A stretch of 64,000 bases of DNA from Chrysaora quinquecirrha (GCA_014526335.1 JACTAT010000059.1:2057596-2121595); one strand, 5' to 3'; shown: positions 20,340 to 33,807, counted from the first letter of the stretch. A program made the numbers and translations. Notes: generated by a model from the letters alone, not told the origin.

Positions 20340-20600
20340 CTTCAGAAATCTTCCATTCAAAGTTCAAAAACTTTCAAACAATATTCAAAAACTGTGATTT
20401 AATGTTCGAAATCTTTAGATCAATGTTGAAAAACTTTCATTCAATGTTCAAGAACTACCATTAACAATGCAAAAATTTCATATGAAGTTAATAATGTTTA
20501 TTCATATTTCAAAAACTTCAATGTTCAAAACCAGGGTTTTATTCAGGGTTATTTGTTGATAATTTAGTGTTCAAATCATTCATTCAAAGTTTAAAATTGT
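20340..20600. repeat. degenerate ~28-bp tandem repeat
   Basis: About eight diverged units of the type TTCAATGTTCAAAAACTTTCA, e.g. around 20350, 20400, 20425, 20450 and 20520. Confidence 0.65.
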
Positions 20601-21169
20601 TTACAGCTAAATTTGTTTAGGCATAACCTGCTATATTTTTCATGTTCCATAAAAGTAAACTCATGAACCTATTTGAATTCAAGATACAGTGGCAATAAGG
20701 TATGTCCCAAAAGATATTGCAATCACAGCAAAAACGTGTCACCAGATGCAAACCTCTGAATTTGTAATGAGGCTAAGATATTACAAGACCCCCTTGGGTT
20801 ACATTAAACAAGGCAGTGACCTTCAGAGGTGATTTGTTGGATTATAAAACTCAAAGGATGTGATTTAGCCATCCTTCTTCAGTAACTTGTAATACGAGAT
20901 AAAGCTGCTGCCATGAACGAGACACCAAAGCTGTTGCTGTCAAAAGACTTCTCCCTAACAAACTGTTTTGTAGTCTGACATTCAACGCTGCAAATCAAAG
21001 AGAAGAGTTGCAGTGCATTCCTATTTCATACTAATAATTGCTATTTCTAAATGGATTCGCATGCTAACATCCTCAGCATATTCACTTAACCAAATACGTG
21101 TATGGCTAATTTGTCCCAGTTTGGGCCGCATGCATGTCCATTGAAACATCAAAAGTGTCAACAGCTATC
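20601..21169. other. no gene recognised
   Basis: No convincing frame or repeat. LINE similarity starts at about 21170. Confidence 0.5.
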
Positions 21170-22770
21170 AAGTTAGCGAAACTTGCTCCAATCTTTAAAA
21201 AAGGATCTCACTTTGAAGCAGGAAACTACCATCCCATCTCACTGCTACCTATAATATGAAAGATCATTGAAAGATCAATAAATGAACATGTTTTTAAAAT
21301 ATCAGGAGAGCACGAAGACCGTTGAGAAGTAAACAACATGAGTTTACTCTATTGAATCTCATATCAGCTCTCTAATTGACCAAATTAAGAGCCAAATAGG
21401 AGAAAAGAGACAAATAGCTGCCAAATTTATAGACTTACGTAAGGCCTTTAACAGAGTGGACCATTTCCTGTTGTTAAAAAAATTGAATTTCATTCGTTTC
21501 ACACAAGAAGCTGAAAATTGGTTCAGATTATACCTTAAATAATAGAAGCCTATATGTTGTTAAGCAGCAAGGAAATTCATCTTCAAAAGAACAGGTGTCC
21601 AATGGTGTACGTCAAGGGTCAATTCTAGGACCCATATTATTCCTAATTTACATCAATAGCATCAGTGCAGCCCTTAAAGATTCGTCAACTGTTATATATG
21701 CAGATGATACAGTATTTGGTGTCAGTCACAAATGCCCTGAAACCCTTGGAAAAATAATGCAGGACGAATTCTTACTGTTAAATGAATGGGTCCTTGACAA
21801 AACTGAATTGATGATATTTAGTCCTAAAAGTAAGATCAAAGGATGGAGAAGTCATTAAGGTTGCAGATCTAAATAGGGTAATGTTCAAGTACCTCGGAGT
21901 TTATATTGACTCAACACTAAACTTCAGTAAAAGTCTACAAAATCTTGTCAAGAAAATATCACAAAGGATATCTGCGCTACTAAGGCAAGCCAAATCGCTC
22001 CCTCTAACTTAATTAAAAAGACTAGCAGAAGCAGCCATAGGTCCTTATTTGTCTTATTGCTCTAGTACATGGTTTCGTGTATTATCAGCTACTTAGATAA
22101 ATAAAATAAAGACAACAGAGTACTATCATTTGCAGAGGCGGACTGGCAACGAATATCCAGGGTTGCTACTTCAAGTAAAAGGGCCCCTTACCTACAGTAG
22201 TTTATTTATCATATACGTTGACTGCTGTTGGCTGTTCCCTCAAAAAAATCCATCAGGATGCATTATCGTCATCATGAGAAATTCATTTGCAACAACCCTA
22301 CCGAGATATCGTAGCCAGCTGACTTGACCTTCCAAGTTAGCATAATTATTACTTTCGATGTAACACAACTTTTTTGCAATACAGTACAATAGGCCCCCCA
22401 AAGGCTGATGCAAGATATTTAGGTTCAAAATCTCATCTTGTTTTCTATTAATTGTAATCTCTAGCAATAATGATTCGTATGAATGATGAAAAGTTAATTT
22501 GTTGTAGTTGATCAATTAATGGCCCGGTAGCAAGAGGGCCCAAGTTGCGATCGCAACCTAGCATCCCTGCCAGTCTGCCCCTGATCATTTGAATGATCCT
22601 TGGTCTTGATCATCATGAAAGAATTAGTGATTCCAACCTGGCAAAATCGAATTGGTGGTATGTGAAGGAGCAACTTGTCTTTAACCAACTCAAATCAATC
22701 TTCAACCTAGAATAGTTCTCCCAGCTGTAGAAAACAGCCATTAAATGACTACAAGAGCAAAATGCAGCGC
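21170..22770 (+). pseudogene. non-LTR retrotransposon (LINE) reverse transcriptase remnant
   Basis: Fragments in order: LAKLAPIFKKGSHFEAGNYH then PISLLP (RT start, about 21173); AKFIDLRKAFNRVDHFLLLK (motif A, about 21420); QGSILGPILFLIYINS (motif B, 21611); VIYADDTVF (catalytic YADD, about 21691); then a thumb region with VYIDSTLNF and SYCSSTWF. The order and motifs are those of CR1/Jockey-type LINEs. Stops and frameshifts occur throughout. The copy is interrupted at 22125-22591 by a hAT MITE; LINE-like coding (SNWWYVKEQLVFNQL) resumes after it. Confidence 0.85.
22133..22583. mobile_element. 451-bp non-autonomous hAT element
   Basis: Ends CAGAGGCGGACTGGCA (22133) and TGCCAGTCTGCCCCTG (22583) are inverted repeats of the hAT CAG(G/A)GGCGGACTGGC type. 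ATCATTTG is found directly on both sides (22125-22132 and 22584-22591), a perfect 8-bp target duplication. There is no coding region. It is inserted in the C-terminal part of a LINE and therefore younger than it. Confidence 0.93.
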
Positions 22771-23952
22771 AAATTAAAATGGTAACAACAGAACAGCAAA
22801 GAGCATTTGAGCAAGCATGTATAGAAGATGGAACAAACTATCAGCTAGCATGAAGAAATGAGCACCATGACAAAATTTAAGAAAAAATTTAACATTGTTT
22901 TTAATCAAGGAAAGAAATAGTTCGTTTCATCTCATTCATTTGGGACAGTATATCTTCTATTTTAGGTAAATTGTACATACGTTTATTCTATCAAATGTTG
23001 TGATATTTATTATTTCCCCTTTTTTAGCTGGACCGCTATTTATTCCAATCTTTTTAATCGTAGTTATCCAGCATAATTAACTATATACATACACACATAC
23101 AAACTCCCATTCAGACCTCAAAATTATTTTATCTGGTTTATTGATGTGAAGTATGCCATTATAAGAAGCAGTATATACCTACTTTAAGTAACATTATTAA
23201 TACTTTGTTGTTACTCCTTGAGAATTTCCAATCATCTTAGGCCAGCTCAATTCATTACATCCTAATGTTCTATTAGGTATGTTTCATGACCTAATCTCGC
23301 ACTGGAACTGGCCTCATTACTCATACTTGTTTATGTCATGAAGTAAAAAAGTGCAATAATTTTTTTTCTTTCAATTTTTTTCTGCTAGCGATGGAATAAG
23401 TGGTATAGAAAATAGTGCTTATCCATCACTTTGACAGATATAATAGTGAGAAAACCAAAAAAAGTTTCAAGTTGATGATTAATATTACAGTATTTTTGTA
23501 ATATTCAATATCTAAGACCTTAATTTATTTCTTCTGTAACCCAATTATGGCTGCTAATATTGACCTCAAACTTCTCAAAATTCTAAAAAACATGCATAAA
23601 ATGCAAAAACGCAAGTAGAACACAAAGATTTTATATGATGTAATTGCCACCTCACAATAAATACAACTTCCAAATTTCACAACCATGGTAAAATTAGGCT
23701 ATTTTTCTTTTTTTGAAAGTTCAGAGCGCTTTTATTTACTTTTTAACAATGTTTCCGACCATCGTCACATGCCTGTTTTCAATCCTTGGTTGCCATGCGG
23801 ACAGGATTGGTCAATTAAAACAATTACAGTGTAGCATTTGAATTCCTGCTCGTTCTCGTATCGTTGTTAATCTAGTTTGAATTGTGCTGCAGCTGCATGG
23901 CACTTTTCTGAGCTGGAGAAGTATGGTCAGTTAATATATCGAAAATCTCGAC
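22771..23952. other. no gene recognised
   Basis: A/T-rich sequence with an ACATACAC microsatellite-like patch near 23090. Nothing coding is supported. Confidence 0.5.
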
Positions 23953-24586
23953 ATGGTAGGTCGAGAAGGATGTGGGGAAAAAACAGTGATACACAAGGTG
24001 AGTTTTGTATTGCAAAATTTGAGCAATCTAAAGAAAATTTAACAAAGAAAAGTTAGATGCAAAATTATAACAGGCAGGCCAAACAACGCCTCTCCAACTG
24101 TAGGTCTGTCTGACTATTAGATTGACTACTAGTAACTTATTTTGACAAAACTCACAATCTAATGCTTGCCACAGTCTATGACTAAAACAGTAACTTCAAT
24201 AATGTAGAAAAAGTAGTATTGATTATTTGAAGTGATCGACATTGTTTTTTTTACTAGAACTGGTGTGTTAAATTTATGATTCGGAACTGTATGAAAGAAC
24301 AGGAAAAAGAATATGGTGGGAATACTCGTCACCTTTAAACAAACTGTCAACATCACTCTAAATCTGTCTTGTGCTAGTGTAAAAGGACGTAAAACAAAAT
24401 GCTTTGTATTCAGATGGAAACGTGCTTCTGTTTCAGTCAGAACAGAGCCGAAAAATTTTTTTTAAATGTGTCATGGCAAATGGAAAAGGAACGGTTTTGG
24501 TAGATTTGGATAGGCCTTTTTATCTTGACGGGACAATCCATCCTGAACTTAATTTTTTGTCACGGGCAATCAATGTCTTGCCATAG
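23953..24586 (+). CDS. possible small spliced gene, unrecognised
   Basis: ATG at 23953 opens 15 codons to a donor AAG|GTGAGT at 23998. A frame at 24404-24586, downstream of an acceptor-like TTGTATTCAG, encodes VLLFQSEQSRKIFFKCVMAN, VLVDLDRPFYLDG and a stop. The phase of the two pieces does not match directly, so either an exon is missed or they are unrelated. Confidence 0.2.
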
Positions 24587-25650
24587 GCTAAGAAGTGCAG
24601 TTACAGAATTCAAGTAGTGTCCTTTAAAGGAAAAGATATGTTTTTAAGCAATAGGCAGTGTTTTTTGGCCAGAAAAATATTTTTCCCATTGACCACTTTG
24701 GAATTTTTTGGCCAAAGTTCAGAGAACGCTTATTCCTAATTGAAGTACACTAAATTCAGACCTCTAAAATAAAAATGGCACCTCATGAAACTGCAATAGA
24801 AATTAGCATTTTATGGTTTAAATTACTAATAAACAGCTGATAAACAGGGACTTGAAAACTTAACCCAACTAGCTATCATCAAAAAACATGAAACAACTTG
24901 CGAAACTAGCTATATCCAAATACTAAGCCTGGTCAGTGTGACTATTGCAACGACAGGAACTTAAGATTGCCCGTAAGCTTTCCTGCAACTGATGTTTAAG
25001 CATAGAATTGTTGGGGAGACGAACAACCTAAAGTCTCGTGACTGTTTCAATCACAAATCTCTACATCTTGAATGCACGCCCAGTAACGTTTTTCTCAAGT
25101 TTCATTTGAGGAGAATATCAATTTCAAATTTGAGTAATGGCAGACATCAATGAGCGTAGATGAGAGAAGCAAGGCGGTGGAAGATCTCGAGATAAACGTA
25201 GGCACTGAAAGGATGACAATTCTATCCAATGCATAATAGATGGTGTTTTTTCCAATGAAGTCCTTATTCCAAAAGAGTTCCATGGAATTTGTGAAATTTC
25301 ACTGTCTTTAGAGTCCTTAGCATATGAATATGCCAAGCCAGACTTGTTTAAAATTGACATCAATCTCTTGCTACAAGTTAGAGATACTTCGTTTGAAATA
25401 GCATTATGGACAGGGTTAATGATGCTATAGTAATTTTTTGTCTGATGGAGTTGATTACAATACATTTAAATAATTGAGTTATATTTGCAACATCACAACA
25501 TCCTCACTCTGAAGTCAGATACCAAGCTTTCGTTGCTGTCAATTGATTTTAACATTGTCAGGTGTTTTGAAAAATGATCTGACAAAAGACTAGCAGTGAA
25601 GAAGACGAGTGTTTCAAGAGGATGAGTCTTTCTCTTTTGTCCAAAAGCTC
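24587..25650. other. no gene recognised
   Basis: A minus-strand frame of 113 codons (25124-25465) has ordinary composition but no recognisable motif. It may be a decayed exon of the next gene. Confidence 0.35.
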
Positions 25651-26812
25651 TCAAAAGATTTGCAAGCCTTCATTCACTTTTGAATCAAATTCATTCCTTA
25701 GTTTCTTTACAATATGTTTGCTGTCCTCATTAGGCTTAAAGCTTATTTTAATTATCTGTTGGCAATGCTCTTGAGCAGATCTAAATGATTCAAAGTAGTT
25801 TTTGCCAGCTAGATTTCTGTCAACAAAAAATTTTTGTAGCAAAAATTTTTTCCACACCAGATCATCCTTCAAATATTAATTTACGACCCCACTGAAAAAC
25901 AAACAGGTACATGATAAACTAATGTTGTCACTTAGCCCAACATTTTGTAGTATGTTGGGGAAAATTTCTTTGCAATGGAACATATCTGCGATATTTTTTA
26001 AACCTGATTAAAGTGTAAGTAATTAAAGTGGTTGGTACTATTTCATCGCTTACAGAATTTAACAAATCAGAGAAACTATAATTATCTTCTATTGTATTTC
26101 CAACATAGGGTTTAAGAAATGTGTTCAGGTCATATTTGTAATTATACCAACTATTCCAATGAAGGTGGGTGGCATATCAAGAGACTATTAGGATCATCCA
26201 AACCAGTCTGTCTATAGAAAGTAATTGTAAGTTTTGTGCCTTCCCAGTCTAGAATCTTGCTTTGATGACCCCTTAGCTTTTTTCTAACAAGTGGCTTCAG
26301 ATTTGTTACATTATTTTGCATCCTGGAACAACACAACTTTCTTCATGACCTTTATTTTCATCACAACTAAAAAACTGGGTGCACTAGCTGCTGAGTTTAT
26401 ATTACCAACGATACTAGATTTTTGATACATAGCACTCTTATTGTGGATGGGAGAAAATCCTGGAGATGAAAAAATCTCAGGTTCAGAAGATATTAACGTT
26501 GACACCTTAGATTTCTTTATTGAAAACACCTCAATGGGGGATAGATGATTTCAAAGTTGATTCCAAGGCAGGATCATTTTGACAAGGTAAAGATAATTTC
26601 TGTCATGCACCATTAACATACTGATTGTCGTGTCTTTTGGGAACATGCTTTTCCATCCTTGATAACTTAAAACCTCTAAAATACAATAGGCAATGCTTGC
26701 AGTGATAATAACTCTTTTCCTTTACTTTACCATCAGGATGCTCACAGTGTTTTCCAGGTGTTGTTTCTTTTACAAAATAGTCAAAATGATCCTGCACTTG
26801 GAAGACTGCCAC
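25651..26812 (-). pseudogene. BED-type zinc-finger gene remnant, unrecognised
   Basis: The first frame (ATG 26812, stop at 26603) reads FQVQDHFDYFVKETTPGKHC, then YHCKHCLLYFRGFKLSRMEK and HVPKRH. This is a BED-like finger with C-x2-C, then H-x4-H. Further minus-strand pieces follow (26311-26529, 26151-26336, 25651-25872; the last includes NYFESFRSAQEHCQQIIKIS) in different frames, as in a decayed multi-exon gene. BED fingers are common at the N-terminus of hAT-like transposases and their host descendants; no catalytic motif is visible here. It lies just 3' of the DUF6589-like gene on the same strand. Confidence 0.4.
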
Positions 26813-28463
26813 AGTAAAAAGAATAGGCCTTAAAAGCGAAGTGGCACCGCACCGGGCTAACCTTCCTGCCTAAAACTAAGAGAACTTTGGACACTAGAAC
26901 AGAATGTACTAACATACGACAAAATTAAAATTTAGAATTAAGAATATTTAAAACCTCCTAGGCCTTCCTAATCACAAAGATAGTGAAACTCCTTGTGGAA
27001 CCATCAGGTTTTCGATGCGAATTCAGGCCGTTGTGCGCCTGCGTTCAAGAAGCAAGACTGTGATTGGTCCAAGACTTTAAATGAAAACAATAGTTTAGAA
27101 CAATAGCAGCAGAGGTTCATCTCCCCAACAAAGAAGCAAACTGAGAGTGTTACAGGCAACTCCCAACAAAACTGAGACACTTCTATGGCCATGTGCGAAA
27201 CTATCAAAGAGATAGACACTTCCATTCACAATGCCTATCATGACCATTCCATTTTGATTAGAAAAGGTGTGAACAGCTCTGTCTGTAGCATTTTCTTTTG
27301 CACCAATCAACTTGCTTAGGTCTTCTTCCTTTTATATTTTTTAAGCAATAAACTGCAAGGGCTCAATCTTTTGCAAACTGACTGTTATGTCAAGCTTATC
27401 AAGCTTCATCATTTTGACAACATCTGCTGCATCTTGAATTAAGTCAGAAAATGTTTCTGCAATGCGTGAAAGCATGAGCTGGTGTACTAATCCTTTTAAA
27501 AAGGCAGTGGCAAGAAATGCAGATGTGACATAACTAACAGCTTTATTATCACATTCAAATGATTTGTTGGATACTGGCAAGAAAATCTCAACCATATCTT
27601 TCCCAGGCACAGAGACAGAACATTGCATGGCCACTGGAGAGCATGAAAGATGCTGCTGGCAATTGCAGGGTTGGCTTTCACAATCTTTGTTGCAAAGACC
27701 ATCTGGGCAAAGTTTGCATTTCTTTGGTTGGTTTTTCTTGCAAACATGAAGATTCATGGCATGTGTACACATCCGGCAATGCTTAATGGATCCAGTGGAA
27801 ATGCCTGTTTCTGTTGAATTTGTTGCCAGTGTGTTAATGTTTGCTATCCTGTCATATATGGCCAACAGTTTTGAATGAAGCTGTTGTGAATTCATGTCAG
27901 TTATTTTCAGATTTTCACATTCATTGGCTTTTGTTTTTTCAGCAGCATTTTCTTCTTCTTCTTCCTCTTCAGGATCGTCTCCAGGAAAAAGCCCATTTTG
28001 GATCACTTGGAACACCTATGATTGCATAAAGTTAATTCAAGGAAAATACCCTGTGAACATAGAACGTTTCTTGCTGCATCACATTAATTTGCTTCATATA
28101 ACTCCATAGTTACATAGAATATTAATATGGGGAGGTGAATTGGTTTCTTTTAGACATATTGCATAATTTTGAAGTTGGTCCAATAAGGAAGGAAAAATGA
28201 CAGGTGGTCTTAAACAGGGACGCCTGCAGGCATGTAGGGCAAGGGGGACAAAGGTCTGAAGAAGGGCAATCATAACGGGTTTGGGGGCGTAGCCCCCAAG
28301 AAAAATTTTTGTGACCACGCCCTTCAGAAGCGCGGAGAACGTGGGAAACACCCTTTGAATGTTTTCATTGATAATAAAACTGATAAATAATTAATCTTTT
28401 TGCAAACGGAATCTTATTTTTGTGAAGAATTCTTAAGCCATAAAGTTTTGTGATAAGATGTTG

Positions 28464-30864
28464 TTATTGATTTCCAAAAAATGATTTTCTCTGTTCATTA
28501 ATTTTGGAAAAATTACGGGCGAAATGTTTCACATCGATCTTATCGAGTTCTTCTTTATGCATGTTCGCAAACATGATATTGTTGAGATGGTTTCCACATG
28601 TACGGGCTCGAATCCAAGATTTCAATCGACGCATTGCGCTGAATGTTCTTTTTGCTGATGCCGACGCGATAGGAATGGTCATGTACAGGCGAGTTAAAAT
28701 ATCTAGTGCTGGCATGCATTCTTTGCTCATAGGCTGCTCATTCAAAATCTCCGTGATGGTGCTGATTGTGGTCACTTCCTTTTTTCATTGGCATTTCGAC
28801 TACTATTGTACATACGAAGAAGAAGGTGTGCTTCATTAAGATTGGTTGCAAGGGCTGACAGGTCTACACACGGGAATCTCTTTGTGATGTTTTCAATGAT
28901 AGATGACCTATCTTCAGTAGTCTTTCCATTGACTGAAGAAAGCAGGATGGACTCGATTTGCTTTAAAATACCCAGATCATCTTGTTGAAACCTTTTCTCT
29001 GAAGATGCGGAAATAGCATCAATCACTTCAAAATATTCTCTTTTTGATTCCAGTTTAGGAGAGTGATCCAAGTAGGTACCACCTAGTCTTGCTTCAGAGT
29101 CGACTAACGTATCAATGTTGTCAAAGCGCTTAGGTATCTTTCTTCTCCTGCCAGCTGACAGTTTGCTGTTATCGAAATCTTCATTCATGCTTGCGGCTTT
29201 GCTAAAAAGTCTTTCAAACTCGCTGTTTTTTCTCAGCTCTTCTACTCTCATTTCTACTTTCTTAATGCAGAAAACTGCCAGCTCTGCTGTTAGGTCTTTT
29301 CGTTGCAGATTTTTGGAAAGATCTTCGAATATGCATAAGATTTCATAAAATACCGTCAGACCAAAGATTTTTTTGAAACTTGACAAGTCTTTTTCCAACT
29401 TTTGGCTTTTGATCTGGCTACTGGAAGAACAGATGCGTCCTGCTGAAGATTTTTTAGCACTTCCATAAGAGCAATCTTTGTTTCAATTACGACTCTGGCT
29501 GCTTTTCCACGCGTTGTCCACCTAGTTACAGATAAACTTTGCAACCTTTGTGTTGTTATATCAGTACCATCAGGATGTTCTTGTTGAATCTGATTGAACA
29601 GCGAAATTCTTTTTGGTGAAACACCAACAAGTGCATAAAGATCTTGACACAGCATCATTGCATCTGCGAACAATGAACAACCAGATATTACATCCTTGAT
29701 AATAAGATCATTGCAATGTGCCAGGCAATGGATGTAAATTGACTGTCCCTTTGTGTACTCGTGCAACAACCGCCCTAACTTAACCATCGCTGAGGCCCCA
29801 TCAAATGCACATCCAACAAGATTTTCACTTGACAATCCACACCTGATAATTGTGTCTTTTATCAGGCTGAAAAGGGACTCTGCATCAACACCTTCATCGC
29901 ATTGACGGATACCAAGAAAGTATTCTTTGATAGCATAATCCTTGTTGCAAGTACGAACAGTGATTGACATTTGTTCTATTTTGCTAATGTCTGAAGCTTC
30001 ATCTGCGATAATGGAAAAGCATCCATTGCTTATAACATCGGATAAAACGTTTCTTCGTGCTTCCAAAACCAACATTTGCTCTTGCTCGGCGAGAATTCCA
30101 TGACCAAAATAGTTTTGTGAACTCAGGAAAAGTTTTAAATTTTCGTCAGTGCGTGCTTTATCCAAATTGAATTGTGTCATGTTAGAGTTTATGTCATCAG
30201 TTCCCCGAATCGCAACCCGTTGTCTCAGTAAGGTCTTCATGGTATAAAGATGTGATACCAAGCCCTTAAATCTTTGATCCTGCAGTTCTTGATTGCGTTT
30301 GTCAATCATTGCCCCAACATCTTGAGTACCTCTATCTTGTCTTTTCTTGTCGTCAATGGCTTGGCGGTGTATTACCGAAGTGGCATGCTCTCGGAATTTT
30401 TCAGTTTCCTTTTTCCAGTTATTAAAGCCACGTGCTTCATGACTCTCACGGAAAACAAATGGCGAGTTTTCCTTCTTTTTGAACTGTGAACAAAGCTGAC
30501 AAAAAACAGCCTTTTTGCCCCTGTGATATGCAAGCCATTCATACTGCGACAGCCAAGATGAAACAAACGGTCGCCCTTTTGACTGACTCTTCTCCTTATC
30601 ATAGGTTTGAAATTGACACTCTTCCTTAATCCATTGTTCGTCGTTTGAAAAAGGCTGAGTAAAGGCCGTTGCTGATCTTGTGCTCGTTGACTGATCATTG
30701 ACTGTTTCGGTATCAACTGTTTCGTTATCAGCTGTTTCTGCATTAGCATGGTTCTCCGAGGCTTTTTTTGTGAAAAAGCTTCCAAGCTTGGTTTGTCCTT
30801 TTTCCTCGGCAGTCTTTTTAATTTGTTTTTCCCTCTCACTTAATACACGTTCTGAACGCGGCAT
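28464..30864 (-). pseudogene. hAT transposase (ZMYM1/TTF-finger type), two frameshifts
   Basis: ATG at 30864, about 800 codons. N-terminus: Ser/Lys-rich with GQTKLGSFF; then a TTF-type finger (FVSSWLSQYEWLAYHRGKKA, FCQLCSQF); then the catalytic domain with IIADEASD (likely first D), GCAFDGASAM (second D), HCLAHCNDL and TRWTTRGKAA; C-terminal dimerisation region SASAKRTFSAMRRLKSWIRA. It is nearly full length but has a 1-bp deletion near 29398 and a 4-bp deletion near 28785 relative to copy 1 at 2-883, so it probably makes no active enzyme. High similarity to copy 1, apart from the deletion there, points to recent activity. Confidence 0.92.
30772..30795 (-). other. PIP-box-like motif in the hAT transposase N-terminus
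   Basis: Residues 24-31, QTKLGSFF, match the PCNA-binding consensus Q-x-x-[LIM]-x-x-[FY]-[FY], followed by basic TKK. PCNA binding would tie transposition to replication; only the motif is seen. Confidence 0.55.
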
Positions 30865-33807
30865 TTCGTGTTATATCTTCCCCTCTTCTAAGATATCTTG
30901 ACTTTACTTCAAATAATATCGAAAATTTGCTTTTATGATTTTGACAGATCTTATTTCTGTTTAATTCTTTTACGTGCATTGTCTTTCTGCGAATGCCTGA
31001 AATGTCTAGTTCGTCAAAGTGTTCGCCATAGTGTGTACGTCATAGAAGTAATTGTCCTTCTATTTACTATGATTACGTGTTTTTCCATGGTTAATGGTTT
31101 TACGTTTCTTTGACCTTATGAAATTATTGAATAAGGTTGAGAAAAAAGCATTCAAAAGCAATATTGCTACTAGGCAATAAAACAACCTCGTCTTTCTTCT
31201 ACAATATTTATTAGACAATTCTAAAGCTATTTAAAAATTGTTGTTGTCGCTGAGGGCACATTTGCCCCTCCTTGCCCCCCTTGAATAAGGGCAGGAGGGG
31301 GCGGTTGCCCCCCTTGCCCCCCCCACCGCAGGCGTCCTTGGTCTTAAACTTATGCACAAGACTGTAAAGTTTGGAGCTGCGGAATTATTATCTGCCGAAT
31401 CGCAGCCATCTCAAAGATCTGTACCAAAGTTTCTGCGCATTGAATCTTTAAATGATCCAACTGTGATCTGGAGAAAGTGTAATTCTCGGGAGGTGTAGGT
31501 GTAAAAGAACTTTTGAAATTTTTTATGGCTCTCTTTGCTGTAAATATTGCCTTTGCCTTACGTGATAATAGCTCTGGGGTGTCTGTTTCTGCTGTGTTTC
31601 CACGAATTATTGAATGTGTGTTTTCCACTCTGTACTCATCAATGGCGGCTATATTTGATGTGACAGCACAAAAGAGCTTTGAATTTTCTTGCTGCCAGTA
31701 TAAGATCTGGGATATCAAAACAAGTGGTGATTTGTTTAAGTGTCTTCTCTTAATGCAGAGGAACATTGTCCATATTCTGACAACAGCATTGATGTATTCT
31801 TTGAATATGTTCAGTTTGAATGACACAGCATATATTGTTAAAACTTATAGCAAGTAGATATCTAGTAGATTAAGGAGCATACTGATGTGCATAGTCCTTA
31901 AACTTTCAAATCTTTCAAGTACTGTATTTCTTATTTTGGCCCAACCACCATATACAATTTCAAATATCAAAGAAGTTCTCCCTGGTTTTGGATTGTCTGC
32001 AAGCTTGAATTTTGGGAAAGCTTTCTCAAATATCCATTGGAAAATAGGGTGGAATATCTTCATTACATTCTCTTGTGCATTTAAAGATATGTGCAATGGG
32101 CCAATAGATGGTACAAGACCTTGTACTGGGGATCTAGCTTTGGTTTTCTATGAATTTGATATCTTGTGCTGCAGTATGCTGAATGATCTTTACATTGAGA
32201 ATCATCCGACTTTGTACTTTTCGTTGCCGTTGGCTCTTTTGAGTTTTAGCATTTGTCATAAACCAACTGGCGCAAGAAGAATTGAGCAGGATGATCACCA
32301 GGTAACAAAACACAGAATTTTTCAAGATATTGTTGCAGTTTTGATTGCATCATCCAGTCAACTGCTTGTGTAAAGCCATCAATTCCTTTTAAGACTGAGC
32401 TCTTTAAACTCTAATAGGTATAAATTTTCAAAAGAGCGAAGCTGTTGAGCATAAGTTGATTGGCAATACTCATGACAACTCAGTCGATGTCTCATACTTT
32501 CTGGGTCTTTAAATGACTTAGTTAGCCAATCTGGCATAACACAAGCATAAAACCTTAGCAGGCGATGCATGCTATCCATTCCAATAATATATTCAGGGAA
32601 AATTGGATGTGGAATCATTGGCGGATGAAGATCGCCTTCTGTTCTCCAAGGAACAGCATTCGTCTTCAAAATACTTATTACAACAGTTGCCATGTTTCTT
32701 GCAGATGGTGGTGTTTGGGTTTTAGGACGCCTGGGAGTGTGTACAGATAGTCATTTATTAGTCATCTATACTAGCAATTAAGAGCCATGACTTTTCTATT
32801 GCTTCTGATATAACATTCTCTATAATATCAGCATTCTTTCTTTGTGCTTTTTCAAGGATTCTGTTTCCTGTCCTTGCACAACAAGTTGTTCCAAAATTTC
32901 TTTCGGTATTTAATGCCTCTTTGTTAATGTTGTTTGTCTTTAATAATAGTGTATTCTCTTTTTGCAAATAGTTACACCGCTGACAAAGAGCAAAGCAGAG
33001 GTTGTATAGTGTTGCCATAGCAATCTTTTTGTTACGTCTGTGCCTTTCTTCACTTTGATGTGTTGTGCAGATAGCATACAAAATGACTGAAACTCTACAG
33101 GATTGTAGATTAGAGGTATTTGCTGGTTCTGGAATTCTTTGATCATTCCATTTTTTAGGTTCATTATTTCTTGCTGAATATTGCTACCTGCATAAAGAAA
33201 CATTATCGGGAATTGATAGAATAAAATTACACCCAGCAATCAAGAATGGAAATACAGTATAACCCAGTTATAACATACATGCTTTCAATGTACCTTTAGA
33301 CATAGCTTGCAATTGTATTTGTCATGACAGCCATATAACATAAGAAAGCATCCTTTTTATAGAACTTTCCATATTTCATACAATATACTAAAGTCCTTGC
33401 AAGTATGTTATATTTGGATTCTATTGTAACAAGCATACTATAACCCAAAAATCTCACGTTCAAAAAGTTCTCTGTTCTCCTGTAAGATGCTATCCATCAT
33501 TCCTGGTGGACAAACAACAGTGCCATCTGTGCTCACAAGATAAGTCCCATGTTGAGTTCTTTCCTGCAACATATTAGTGGTATCAATAAGGCATATACGT
33601 GCCATATTTCCACTTATCTGCAAAACACAAAAATGTGGTTAGAAAATATGTTAACAATGTCCAACAGTTAGTATTTTTAAGTAAGGCAATATAACATGCC
33701 AACATACCTTGTCTCTATTGTTATCAGTGTTGAACCAAACATTTACACTTTCATCACTACCTTGAATTGAATTGTTATTCAATGTTTGGCCCTAAAAGAA
33801 GCATTAT

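Larger units (their letters stand above)
28215..31340 (-). mobile_element. complete hAT transposon (copy 2), 3126 bp
   Basis: It starts CAGGGACGCCTGCAGG and ends CCGCAGGCGTCCTTG (imperfect terminal inverted repeats). GTCTTAAA lies directly on both sides (28207-28214 and 31341-31348), a perfect 8-bp duplication. Subterminal GGGCAAGGGG-type repeats are present at both ends (28236-28250 and 31260-31320). A perfect 8-bp hairpin TTGGGGGC-GTA-GCCCCCAA lies at 28281-28299, within the segment deleted from copy 1. Confidence 0.96.

Noticed and set aside
28504..28988. Plus-strand frames opposite the hAT transposase, and 355-843 on the minus strand
   Set aside because: Antisense shadows of the transposase; both copies show the same pattern because the sense sequence is conserved.
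30274..30489. Small plus-strand frames within the hAT element
   Set aside because: Antisense to the catalytic domain of the transposase.
31885..32373. A 162-codon plus-strand frame
   Set aside because: It is antisense to the well-supported DUF6589-like core on the minus strand.
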